A stretch of DNA of 54,462 nt from contig JAZRQE010000029.1 of the NCBI GenBank assembly GCA_045649545.1, positions 1 through 54,462 on the forward strand. Direction: 5' to 3'. This stretch comes from UMGS172 sp045649545 (lineage in GTDB: Bacteria; Bacillota; Clostridia; Oscillospirales; Acutalibacteraceae). The position numbers were made by a program, and so were the translations under genes. Shown here piece by piece: positions 1 through 6,961 of this stretch (position 1 is its first letter; each line of letters opens with the position of its first letter). Below the pieces are notes generated by a model. It searched no databases and was not told where the DNA came from. It saw only the letters and a program-made list of their open reading frames with translations.

Positions 1-43
1 AATCGTTAAGAAATATTGTTTGTGATGCAGTGTAAAAAGATAT

Positions 44-84
44 GACAAATCCCTTGAAGTCAAATGATTTCAAGGGGTTTTGTC
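44..84. terminator. Inverted repeat near the left edge, possible terminator
   Basis: The bases at 44-58 and 69-84 pair in a long stem around the core CCCTTGAA / TTCAAGGG. Only a short T run (GTTTTG) follows on the plus strand, so it may end a gene lying left of the window, but it is not a textbook terminator. Confidence 0.35.
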
Positions 85-350
85 GCTTAAAACAATATAG
101 TTGGAACTAGTGGTATCTTGTCTAACGAGAAAAATCACATGGTGGAATGTGAGTTTTTAGGCTGATTTTATTGAAAATTAGACTTAAAATTTGCTCGAAC
201 CTATGGAAATTCTGTTGGCGGTCGAACCTGTGTTCTCTTGTGTAATTTTGCAGATTTTTGATTTGTTTTAGAGAGAATTTTTTGACCACAACTGAGCAAA
301 AAATATAGGGTCAAAAATTTGTGTTTTTCTAAAAACTGTGCAATATAACG
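85..350. other. Non-coding stretch with two T-arm-like motifs
   Basis: I see no gene here. Read on the minus strand, GGTTCGA occurs twice, as the reverse of CTCGAACCTATGG at 194-206 and GTCGAACCTGTG at 221-232. This heptamer also forms the T-loop of the neighbouring tRNA-Pro. The rest is AT-rich with no convincing hairpin. Confidence 0.4.
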
Positions 351-400
351 AAAAAATGACCGTTTTTGAAGGTTTTAAGCCTCGAAAAACGGTCATTTTT
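351..400 (-). terminator. Intrinsic terminator of tRNA-Pro
   Basis: AAAAATGACCGTTTTT (352-367) pairs with AAAAACGGTCATTTTT (385-400). On the minus strand the stem starts at the CCA end of the tRNA and finishes in a run of U from 356 to 351. This fits a Rho-independent terminator placed directly after a single-tRNA gene. Confidence 0.75.
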
Positions 401-475
401 GGTCGAGGTGACAGGACTCGAACCTGCGGCATCTAGTTCCCAAAACTAGCGCCCTACCAACTGGGCGACACCTCG
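400..475 (-). tRNA. tRNA-Pro (anticodon UGG)
   Basis: The minus strand folds into a full cloverleaf. The acceptor stem is CGAGGTG / CACCTCG, followed by discriminator A and an encoded CCA. The anticodon arm is CTAGT-TTTGGGA-ACTAG, with TGG at anticodon positions 34-36. The T arm contains GGTTCGAGT. The D loop carries GTTGGTA. The gene stands alone and is followed at once by a terminator. I see no intron and no mismatch in the acceptor stem. Confidence 0.93.
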
Positions 476-592
476 GAATGATATTATGATTATTAAAATA
501 TTAATCACCGAAGACCAATACAGTCAACGGTGATTATTTTACTTTATTATTTCAGTTTTGTCAAGAGGGGTTATTTATAATTCTGACAAATT

Positions 593-1696
593 TTAATTTG
601 GGTGGGTGTAGTCTCTATAAAGCTCTATTGCGTCGTAAATCGGGGAGTATTTGCGGTCGCCTTTAGCAGTTACGCAGATAATCTCACGACCGTCATCAGT
701 TTTTCCAAAACTTGCAAGGCAAAATAAAGATTGACTTGTAAATCCGGTTTTACCACCATTTATAGTAGCAACCTTGGGTTCGGTGCCGTACATCTTTTCG
801 AACATACCGCTATGATATTTAAGTTCCTTATGGAACTCGTTTGCAGGTACAGTGTACCATTCGGTTGAAAGAATTTTACGGCAAAAATCATTTTCAATTG
901 CAGCACGCATAATCATTGCCATTTCAATACAGGTGGTATAGTTTTCTTTGTTGTGCATACCACTGGCATTTGTGAAGTGCGTATTCTTAAGATTTAACTC
1001 ATCGCACTTTTGGTTCATCAGTTTTACGAATTCTTGTTCACTGCCTGAAACATAGGTTGCAAGACCGACGGCGGCATCGGCACCCGATTCCAATATCATT
1101 GCGTAAAACATATCTATCAACTTTACTTTTTCGCCGTGACCAAAACCGCCAAGCGTTAAGCCCTCTTTATATAAGGGGTCGATAATGGCGTAAGACATTT
1201 CAAATGTATCGTCAAGGTTATCAATGTTTTCAGCCGCTACAAGTAATGTCATAACCTTGGTCATTGAAGCAGGGTAGATAACCTGGTCTGCATTACGTCG
1301 TGCTAAAATCGTGTCATTAGAGGTATCAATCAATACGGCATAAGGACTTTCGATTTCTTTACCTAATGTCACAGTGTAATCGGCAGCAGTTGGGCGTTTT
1401 ACGGTGAATTTAGGCGTTGTGTCCACCTCGGTGATACTTTCGGTTGAATAGGTATCAATACTACTTGATGGCATCGAGGTTAAATCGGTTGGAGGAGTTT
1501 TGTCTTGTCGGAATGAGTTAATGATTACACAAACAATAGTAATTCCTAAAATAATATTAAAAATCAGCAACCCTGATTTTACCCAACGTTTTAATTTACG
1601 TTTCTTCTTTTTTGGCGGTTTTCGTGAGCCACCGTTTTTTGGCGTATAGCTTTCTATAAAATCGCCGTATTTGGCGTGGTCGTTATAGTAAGACAT
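593..1696 (-). CDS. D-alanyl-D-alanine carboxypeptidase (peptidase S11)
   Basis: A 367-residue membrane-anchored penicillin-binding protein of the DacB/DacF type, which trims the terminal D-Ala from peptidoglycan stem peptides outside the cell. All three active-site motifs are visible: Ser144-Met-Thr-Lys147, Ser204-Gly-Ala (usually Ser-x-Asn, so slightly divergent), and Lys316-Thr-Gly. The N-terminus is unusual for the family: a basic cytoplasmic stretch (residues 20-40) followed by one membrane helix (about 41-62) makes it a signal-anchor protein instead of a cleaved precursor with a C-terminal amphipathic anchor. The start has a good ribosome binding site (AAAGGAAG). It lies 15 bases behind trmB and is probably co-transcribed with it. 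Which S11 subtype it is, and whether it acts in vegetative growth or sporulation, cannot be told from sequence. Confidence 0.88.
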   Translation of the reverse strand: MSYYNDHAKYGDFIESYTPKNGGSRKPPKKKKRKLKRWVKSGLLIFNIILGITIVCVIINSFRQDKTPPTDLTSMPSSSIDTYSTESITEVDTTPKFTVKRPTAADYTVTLGKEIESPYAVLIDTSNDTILARRNADQVIYPASMTKVMTLLVAAENIDNLDDTFEMSYAIIDPLYKEGLTLGGFGHGEKVKLIDMFYAMILESGADAAVGLATYVSGSEQEFVKLMNQKCDELNLKNTHFTNASGMHNKENYTTCIEMAMIMRAAIENDFCRKILSTEWYTVPANEFHKELKYHSGMFEKMYGTEPKVATINGGKTGFTSQSLFCLASFGKTDDGREIICVTAKGDRKYSPIYDAIELYRDYTHPN

Positions 1697-1711
1697 TTCT
1701 AACTTCCTTTA

Positions 1712-2392
1712 TTATTCGTGTTTGCTTAAATAAGCTTCTAAACGGTAAATTGGCAGACCTTGAGACGCAAAACGTTGCTCGTATTCCGTTACTATATTGC
1801 CCTCGAAATCGCTGTGATGTAGGTCGAGTGAAATGTTTTTTAAGGTAAATCCAAAGTGGGACAGTTGTTCTATAGAATACTCAAACAACTGACGGTTGTC
1901 TGTTTTCTGATGTATTTCAGCACCCGGTGCTAAAAGTGATTTGTAAAGTTTTAAAAAAGTAGGGGAGGTTAAGCGGTGACTTTGATGACTTTTTTTAGGG
2001 AACGGGCAGGAGAAATTTAAGAAAATTCTTTCCACAGTACCGTCTTTTAAAAACTTGGTTATATATTCTGCACCGCATTTTAAAAATCTAACGTTTTCAA
2101 TACCTAATTCCTGTGCTTTTTCGCAGGCTTGGACGATAACATTACTATTTTTCTCGACAGCGATGATGTTGATATCAGGGTGTTGCTTTGCTAATTTGCA
2201 AGCAAATTGACCTTTTCCGCAACCGATTTCAAGCCATATAGCACGCTCTGTACCAAACCATTCTTTTAAGTCTATATAATCTTTGAAGTTGCCTGCAGTA
2301 GCAAAGTTTAAATCGTCACTGTTGGCTGAAATAAGCCACCCGCCGCAAGCAGTTTTTCGTTCTTCTAAATGTTTAAGTCTTTTCATTCTCAT
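1712..2392 (-). CDS. trmB: tRNA (guanine-N7-)-methyltransferase TrmB
   Basis: TrmB transfers a methyl group from S-adenosylmethionine to G46 of tRNAs. The SAM site is Glu55-Ile-Gly-Cys-Gly-Lys-Gly61, and the conserved C-terminal Thr201-Glu-Tyr-Glu204 is present. The family block usually read as Asp-Pro-Trp-Pro-Lys appears as Cys-Pro-Phe-Pro-Lys (about 129-133), followed by a His/Arg-rich segment. The length (226 residues) is normal. I place the start at ATG 2392; an upstream in-frame TTG at 2404 would add four residues, and neither has a strong ribosome binding site. It is the first gene of a minus-strand pair with the D-Ala-D-Ala carboxypeptidase. Confidence 0.88.
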   Translation of the reverse strand: MRMKRLKHLEERKTACGGWLISANSDDLNFATAGNFKDYIDLKEWFGTERAIWLEIGCGKGQFACKLAKQHPDINIIAVEKNSNVIVQACEKAQELGIENVRFLKCGAEYITKFLKDGTVERIFLNFSCPFPKKSHQSHRLTSPTFLKLYKSLLAPGAEIHQKTDNRQLFEYSIEQLSHFGFTLKNISLDLHHSDFEGNIVTEYEQRFASQGLPIYRLEAYLSKHE

Positions 2393-2439
2393 AAGTAATA
2401 CCAACCCAAAATCACTATATATTGTATAATATCATAAGA

Positions 2440-2468
2440 ATTATAACATATATATACTTTCATTGCAA
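2440..2468 (-). promoter_or_regulatory. Promoter for trmB and the carboxypeptidase
   Basis: On the minus strand TTGCAA (2468-2463) and TATAAT (2445-2440) are separated by 17 bases. This sits 48 bases before the trmB start, so the leader is short. Confidence 0.65.
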
Positions 2469-2532
2469 TGGTGAATTTTATAAAATGATTACATTTAATA
2501 TTGTAATTGACTTTCATGCTTTGCGATAATAT

Positions 2533-2635
2533 AATGATTGTAGTTTGTCGAAACGCCAATAAGCGCTTCGACAAGACACTTAAAAGTGTCTTTGGCAAAA
2601 TTAATTTTGCAATTTAATTTTGCACGACAATCATT
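2533..2635. repeat. Cloverleaf-forming palindromic unit A
   Basis: A closing stem (AATGATTGT 2533-2541 with ACAATCATT 2627-2635) encloses three hairpins: TTGTCGAA/TTCGACAA (2545-2552 with 2567-2574), AGACACTT/AAGTGTCT (2574-2581 with 2584-2591), and the perfect palindrome GCAAAATTAATTTTGC (2595-2610). A further half-copy GCAATTTAATTTTGC follows. I see no coding frame. I do not recognise the element. It may be a folded RNA, a cruciform-forming DNA repeat or a non-autonomous mobile unit. Confidence 0.55.
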
Positions 2636-2637
2636 GT

Positions 2638-2726
2638 AATGGATATGGACAAATTTTCTTAAAAATTTGTCACAAAATCAAAGATTTTGTGTCGAAGCAG
2701 ATGTGTTTCGATTAACCATAACCATT
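2638..2726. repeat. Cloverleaf-forming palindromic unit B
   Basis: A second closing stem (AATGGATATGG 2638-2648 with CCATAACCATT 2716-2726, one central A-A mismatch) encloses three hairpins: GACAAATTTT/AAAATTTGTC (2648-2657 with 2662-2671), CACAAAATC/GATTTTGTG (2671-2679 with 2683-2691), and TCGAA/TTCGA (2692-2696 with 2707-2711). The TCGAA..TTCGA and CAAAAT..ATTTTG modules also occur in unit A, in a different order. The unit ends exactly on a TATAAT (2726-2731) that could be the -10 of bioY. Confidence 0.55.
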
Positions 2727-2763
2727 ATAATTGTAAGAAATCAAGTGCTTGGCGGTGATTAGG

Positions 2764-3300
2764 GTGAAACAAAAGGGTAACATTATATATGATATATCGT
2801 TAACTGCACTTTTTATGGCAGTTATAGTTGTTTGCTCTTGGATTTCCGTTTCGTTTTCGGCAGTGCCATTCACTTTGCAGACATTAGGCGTGTTTACTGC
2901 GACTGCTGTTTTGGGATTAAGGAGAGGTACGGCAGCAGTAGGGTTTTATATTATTTTAGGTTTAATCGGCTTGCCCGTTTTTCACTCATTTCAAGGTGGT
3001 TTCGGTGTGCTTATGGGAAGCACCGGAGGGTTTATAATAGGACTTTTTGTTTCAAGCATAATTATCGGTGCAATTACTTATAAAAATATCAAATCGCTAA
3101 AAATGATGTTGATTTCAATGTGTATAGGGCAGGCGGCAGTTTACCTTTGCGGTGTTTTGTGGTTTGTTTTTGTTTACGGAAATTCGGCATCGTTTGGTGT
3201 TGTTCTGTTAACAACGGTCGTGCCTTTTATATTGCCTGATATTTTAAAAATATTTTTGGCTGCGATAATTTCAATTAGAGTGTCAAAATATGTTAAATAA
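2764..3300 (+). CDS. bioY: Biotin transporter BioY (ECF substrate-binding component)
   Basis: BioY is the membrane-embedded biotin-binding subunit of an energy-coupling-factor transporter. The protein is almost entirely hydrophobic, with about six membrane helices. It carries the family core Pro-Phe-Thr-Leu-Gln-Thr-Leu in the first loop and a Gly-Leu-Ile-Gly-Leu-Pro-Val-Phe segment with a Gly-rich loop after it. I chose GTG 2764 because GGTGA lies five bases upstream; in-frame starts at 2749 (TTG) and 2755 (GTG) have no comparable site. No EcfA or EcfT genes are adjacent. The downstream ATPase belongs to the Fe-S pair, so BioY presumably shares an energising module encoded elsewhere. Confidence 0.85.
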   Translation: MKQKGNIIYDISLTALFMAVIVVCSWISVSFSAVPFTLQTLGVFTATAVLGLRRGTAAVGFYIILGLIGLPVFHSFQGGFGVLMGSTGGFIIGLFVSSIIIGAITYKNIKSLKMMLISMCIGQAAVYLCGVLWFVFVYGNSASFGVVLLTTVVPFILPDILKIFLAAIISIRVSKYVK

Positions 3301-3303
3301 CCC

Positions 3304-3331
3304 TTGCTAAAAGTTTGATTTTGTGTATAAT
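3304..3331 (+). promoter_or_regulatory. Promoter for the smsC-smsB pair
   Basis: TTGCTA (3304-3309) and TATAAT (3326-3331) are 16 bases apart, with TGTG directly before the -10. It lies between the bioY stop and the ATPase gene, so the Fe-S pair can be transcribed separately from bioY. Confidence 0.6.
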
Positions 3332-3369
3332 ATATTTGATTATATTTACCGAAATAATCGGAGGATAAA

Positions 3370-4092
3370 ATGTTAGAACTAAAAAATGTGTCGTTTTCGG
3401 CTGAAAATGATAACGGAAAAAAAGATATTATTAAAAATGTAAGTTTAACAATCGATAAGGGATTTGTTGCTCTAACCGGCCCTAACGGTGGCGGAAAATC
3501 AACCTTGGCGAAGTTAATTGCCGGTATTTATTTGCCCACATCAGGTCAAATTCTTTTTAACGGCAAGGATATTACAAACGCTACCATTACAGAACGTGCA
3601 AAAATGGGCGTTAGTTATGCTTTCCAACAGCCGGTACGTTTTAAGGGTATCACCGTTAAGGATTTAGTAACCTTGGCAAGCGGTAAGAATTTGAGCGTTG
3701 CCGATGTTTGCAAATATCTTTCAGAGGTTGGTCTTTGTGCCAGAGAGTATGTTGACCGAGAGGTGAATGCAAGTCTTTCAGGCGGTGAGTTAAAGCGTAT
3801 TGAGATTGCTATGGCTATGGCAAGAGGAACGGAACTTACGGTGTTCGACGAGCCCGAAGCCGGTATCGACCTTTGGAGTTTCAGTAATCTTATCAACGTT
3901 TTTGAAAAAATGCACGAAAAAATAAACGGTACAATTTTGATTATTTCCCATCAGGAGAGAATTTTAAATATTGCCGACCGTATTATTGTTATTGCCGACG
4001 GTAAAATCAAAGAGGACGGTAAAAAAGACGATATCTTACCGTCACTCCTTAACACCTCAGCTACTTGTTCGGTATTGACCGAGAAACTTTAA
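3370..4092 (+). CDS. smsC: SufC-like ATPase of a two-gene Fe-S cluster scaffold
   Basis: A 240-residue ABC-type ATPase without membrane partners. It has Walker A (Gly37-Pro-Asn-Gly-Gly-Gly-Lys-Ser-Thr45), the signature Leu-Ser-Gly-Gly-Glu (136-140), a Walker B ending in Phe-Asp-Glu-Pro-Glu-Ala-Gly-Ile-Asp (159-167) and the switch His194. The Glu-Ala-Gly-Ile-Asp after Walker B resembles SufC more than transport ATPases. The next gene is a SufB/SufD-family scaffold 26 bases away, which supports a role in assembling Fe-S clusters in the cytoplasm. No sufD, sufS or sufU is beside it, which matches the minimal SmsCB arrangement known from archaea and strict anaerobes. Confidence 0.85.
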   Translation: MLELKNVSFSAENDNGKKDIIKNVSLTIDKGFVALTGPNGGGKSTLAKLIAGIYLPTSGQILFNGKDITNATITERAKMGVSYAFQQPVRFKGITVKDLVTLASGKNLSVADVCKYLSEVGLCAREYVDREVNASLSGGELKRIEIAMAMARGTELTVFDEPEAGIDLWSFSNLINVFEKMHEKINGTILIISHQERILNIADRIIVIADGKIKEDGKKDDILPSLLNTSATCSVLTEKL

Positions 4093-4118
4093 TTTTTAGT
4101 TGATTTAGGAGATATATA

Positions 4119-5042
4119 ATGGCTCTTGACAGTATACAAAAACAGCTTTTAGAACAGGTTGCCGACCTGCACGAAGTACCCTCGGGTGCATATAACATCC
4201 GTGCTAATGGCGAGTCTGCGGGCAGAAATACAACTGCTAATATTGATATTGTTACCAAAACCGATAAGCCGGGTATTGATATTATCATTAAACCGGGCAC
4301 TAAAAACGAAAGTGTGCATATCCCGGTACTTTTGAGTGAATCAGGCATTAAGGAAACAGTTTATAATGATTTCTTCATCGGTGATGATGCTGATGTAACC
4401 ATCGTTGCAGGCTGCGGAATTCATAATGATGGTGATGCAGCTTCCGAGCATAGTGGCATTCATACATTTTTTGTGGGTAAAAACGCAAAGTTAAAGTATG
4501 TTGAAAAGCACTACGGTGAAGGCGACGGTAACGGTGAACGTTTAATGAACCCAACTACTGTAGTTGTGGTAGAAGAGGGTGGATACGTTGAAATGGACAC
4601 CGTGCAAATTAAAGGTGTTGATTCGACATATCGCATTACCAACGCTAAGTTGAAAGAAAAATCAACCCTGATTATCCGTGAAAAGATTATGACACACGGC
4701 AGTCAAACCGCAACAACCGACTTTTCGGTTGATATGGATGGGGTAGACTCGGCTTGCCACGTTGTTTCACGTTCGGTTGCCAAGGACAAGTCAAAGCAAA
4801 TGTTCATTTCTAATATTAACGGCAACAACCGTTGCAACGGTCATACCGAGTGTGACGCTATTGTTATGGATGACGCTACTGTTGGTGCAGTGCCGAAGGT
4901 TAACGCAAATCACGTTGATGCTTCGCTTATCCATGAGGCGGCGATTGGTAAGATTGCCGGTGAACAGTTGATTAAGCTTATGACATTAGGCTTGACCGAG
5001 GCAGAGGCAGAAGAGCAAATCGTTAATGGCTTCTTAAGGTAA
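4119..5042 (+). CDS. smsB: SufB/SufD-family Fe-S scaffold protein (SmsB-like)
   Basis: At 307 residues this is much shorter than SufB (about 470-495) and holds mainly the beta-helix core and a C-terminal helical part. The C-terminal block contains Cys245 (in Glu-Cys-Asp-Ala-Ile-Val) and His272-Glu273 (in Ile-His-Glu-Ala-Ala-Ile-Gly-Lys-Ile). By position these correspond to the essential cysteine and the His/Glu region of SufB; that equivalence is my inference. Further cysteines are 99, 213 and 239. With the SufC-like ATPase just upstream it would form a two-component scaffold on which Fe-S clusters are built. The ribosome binding site is TAGGAGAT. A strong terminator follows. Confidence 0.82.
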   Translation: MALDSIQKQLLEQVADLHEVPSGAYNIRANGESAGRNTTANIDIVTKTDKPGIDIIIKPGTKNESVHIPVLLSESGIKETVYNDFFIGDDADVTIVAGCGIHNDGDAASEHSGIHTFFVGKNAKLKYVEKHYGEGDGNGERLMNPTTVVVVEEGGYVEMDTVQIKGVDSTYRITNAKLKEKSTLIIREKIMTHGSQTATTDFSVDMDGVDSACHVVSRSVAKDKSKQMFISNINGNNRCNGHTECDAIVMDDATVGAVPKVNANHVDASLIHEAAIGKIAGEQLIKLMTLGLTEAEAEEQIVNGFLR

Positions 5043-5058
5043 TATTGTTTATATACTT

Positions 5059-5091
5059 GCAGGTACAGTGTTCCACTGTACCTGCTTTTTT
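5059..5091 (+). terminator. Terminator of the smsC-smsB operon
   Basis: GCAGGTACAGTG (5059-5070) and CACTGTACCTGC (5074-5085) form a perfect 12-bp stem with a TTC loop, followed by six T. Confidence 0.92.
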
Positions 5092-5136
5092 CGTTTTAGT
5101 GTTAATATTTGCAAAAATGATATGTAAAATTTAATG

Positions 5137-5165
5137 TTGACATTTGTAAAATCTTGTAATATAAT
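5137..5165 (+). promoter_or_regulatory. Consensus promoter with no gene behind it
   Basis: TTGACA (5137-5142), 17 bases, TATAAT (5160-5165): both hexamers match the sigma-A consensus perfectly. It comes after the smsB terminator and no coding frame follows for 400 bases, so it probably drives a non-coding RNA. Confidence 0.7.
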
Positions 5166-5171
5166 ACGTGA

Positions 5172-5361
5172 CAAGTAAATTTAATATATAAAACGACAAA
5201 TTTTATTAGATTTCGTCCTGCGAGGCAGTATTTTTTAAGGGCATAGATATTGCACCGCACTTTATAAAGTCCTCTCCCCACTCGGGGGAGAGGCAAACTA
5301 GATTTTAATTACATATAATAATATACTCAAGCTGTAAATTTTAGTTTGGGTATATTTTTTT
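5172..5361 (+). ncRNA. Candidate structured small RNA of unknown class
   Basis: The unit runs from the predicted start of the perfect promoter at 5137-5165 to an intrinsic terminator at 5320-5361, about 190 nt. It contains no credible ORF. Two internal hairpins are visible: an imperfect 13-bp stem (TGCGAGGCAGTAT 5219-5231 with ATATTGCACCGCA 5247-5259) and a 9-bp GC-rich stem (CCTCTCCCC 5271-5279 with GGGGAGAGG 5285-5293). The length is like 6S RNA, but I cannot draw the single long 6S hairpin with its central bubble. It does not resemble tmRNA, RNase P or SRP RNA. It may also be a decayed dispersed repeat. Confidence 0.42.
5320..5361 (+). terminator. Terminator of the candidate small RNA
   Basis: AATATACTCAA (5320-5330) pairs with TTGGGTATATT (5346-5356), allowing one G-U pair, and leads into a run of T to 5361. 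Confidence 0.65.
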
Positions 5362-5491
5362 ATTGCTGAAACTTCATTTTGTTATGTCAAACGTTGAATT
5401 ATTTAAGATTTTAACCTAAATAGGCTTTTAACTTAATTTAATTACCTAAAAAACAAAAATATATTAAAAAATGCTTGCAAATAGCATGGGT

Positions 5492-5520
5492 TTGTATTAA
5501 AATAAACCGAATAGTATAAT
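5492..5520 (+). promoter_or_regulatory. Promoter for the aminotransferase gene
   Basis: TTGTAT (5492-5497), 17 bases, TATAAT (5515-5520), 42 bases before the start codon. Confidence 0.65.
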
Positions 5521-5561
5521 TTAGTAATATTTGCCTAATTTAGGGCAGAAGGAGTGCTTGT

Positions 5562-6830
5562 ATGAAGAAATACAGCGAGATGTCATCAATAGAACTAAAA
5601 AATGAATATGACATCGTAAAGCAAAGATATGATGAACTTTGCAGAAAAGGTTTAAAACTTGATATGTCAAGAGGAAAACCCGGTCCTGACCAGCTTTCTG
5701 TTAGTAATGAGCTTTTTGGTTTGGTCACTGCTGATGATTATAAAAGTGCCGACGGTACAGATTGCCGTAACTACGGCGGTGTTGACGGACTTTTGGAGCT
5801 TAAAAAACTGTTTGCCAACATTTTAGATGTACCTTACAGTAATGTTATTGTTGGCGGTAACGCTTCACTTAATATGATGTTTGACCTTATTGCACAGTGT
5901 ATGACACACGGCATGGGTGCAGAGCCCTGGATGAAGCAGGGAACAGTTAAGTTTTTATGCCCTGTGCCGGGTTATGACCGTCATTTCGGTATTTGTCAGT
6001 ATTTTGGTATTGAAATGATAAATGTACCGATGACCGAAAATGGTCCCGATATGGACATCGTTGAGGAACTTGTAAAAGACCCTGCGGTTAAGGGTATGTG
6101 GTGTGTTCCGAAGTATTCTAACCCTGACGGTATCGTTTACAGCGATGAGGTTGTTCGCCGTTTGGCTAAAATGCAAACCGCTGATGATTTCAGAATTCTT
6201 TGGGATAATGCTTATGCTGTTCATCCTATTTTCGGCGAATGCGATAAGCTTTTAAGTCTTTTTGATGAATGTCAAAAGGCAGGTAACCCCAACAGAGCTA
6301 TAATGTTTACCTCTACTTCTAAAATCACTTTCCCCGGTGCAGGTGTAGCCGCAATGGCAGCAGGTGATGACGACATCAGAAGAATAAAAGGAAGACTAGC
6401 TTTCCAAACTATCGGTCCCGATAAACTCAACCATCTCCGTCACGCAAGATATTTACCGAATATTGATGCAGTTCGCGAGCATATGAAATTGCATGCTGCT
6501 AAAATGCAACCGAAGTTTGAAGTTGTACTTCGCGTTTTGGATAGAGAATTAAGCGATATCGGTATTGCACGTTGGGTAAAACCGAATGGCGGTTACTTTG
6601 TAAGTATGTTTGTTGAAAAGGGTTGTGCAAAGAAAACAGTTCAACTTTGTAAGGATGCAGGCTTGGTGTTGACTGGTGCGGGTGCTACTTATCCGTACGG
6701 AATTGACCCTGATGACAGTAATATAAGAATAGCACCGTCGTTCCCCAGTCCGGAGGAATTGAACGTAGCAACCGAGCTGCTTTGTGTTGCTTCTAAACTG
6801 GCAGTTCTTGAAAAATTACTAAATTTGTAA
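5562..6830 (+). CDS. PLP-dependent aminotransferase, aspartate aminotransferase subgroup Ic type
   Basis: A 422-residue fold-type I aminotransferase. The Schiff-base lysine is Lys254 in Thr-Ser-Thr-Ser-Lys-Ile-Thr-Phe. The cofactor-binding Asn187-Pro-Asp and Asp215-Asn-Ala-Tyr218 are present, and the N-terminal Ser-Arg-Gly-Lys-Pro (36-40) is typical of the family that includes the aspartate aminotransferases of actinobacteria (Pfam Aminotran_MocR group). It probably moves amino groups between aspartate and 2-oxoglutarate, but substrate choice cannot be read from sequence. The ribosome binding site is AGAAGGAG. It is monocistronic, with its own promoter upstream and a new promoter for secDF downstream. 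Confidence 0.8.
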   Translation: MKKYSEMSSIELKNEYDIVKQRYDELCRKGLKLDMSRGKPGPDQLSVSNELFGLVTADDYKSADGTDCRNYGGVDGLLELKKLFANILDVPYSNVIVGGNASLNMMFDLIAQCMTHGMGAEPWMKQGTVKFLCPVPGYDRHFGICQYFGIEMINVPMTENGPDMDIVEELVKDPAVKGMWCVPKYSNPDGIVYSDEVVRRLAKMQTADDFRILWDNAYAVHPIFGECDKLLSLFDECQKAGNPNRAIMFTSTSKITFPGAGVAAMAAGDDDIRRIKGRLAFQTIGPDKLNHLRHARYLPNIDAVREHMKLHAAKMQPKFEVVLRVLDRELSDIGIARWVKPNGGYFVSMFVEKGCAKKTVQLCKDAGLVLTGAGATYPYGIDPDDSNIRIAPSFPSPEELNVATELLCVASKLAVLEKLLNL

Positions 6831-6867
6831 ATTTTCTTTAAATTTGGTCAATTATGAATAATTTTGA

Positions 6868-6896
6868 TTGACTTGAAGCTAAAAAGAATATATAAT
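6868..6896 (+). promoter_or_regulatory. Promoter for secDF
   Basis: TTGACT (6868-6873), 17 bases, TATAAT (6891-6896). A small hairpin built from TTTTTGCATA and TGTATGCAAAAA lies in the leader just after it. Confidence 0.72.
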
Positions 6897-6961
6897 TAAT
6901 CTGTGATTTTTTGCATATTACGTGTATGCAAAAAGATTGATTATTTACTGGAGGTTTTGCG

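Noticed and set aside
2389..2598. 69-residue frame upstream of trmB on the minus strand
   Set aside because: AT-rich, no ribosome binding site, and it overlaps the trmB promoter and cloverleaf A.
2832..3083. Second frame inside bioY
   Set aside because: Shadow frame with no family features; BioY explains the region.
5172..5361. 6S, tmRNA, RNase P or SRP RNA
   Set aside because: The length suits 6S, but the fold is a row of separate hairpins; none of the core motifs of the other RNAs was found.
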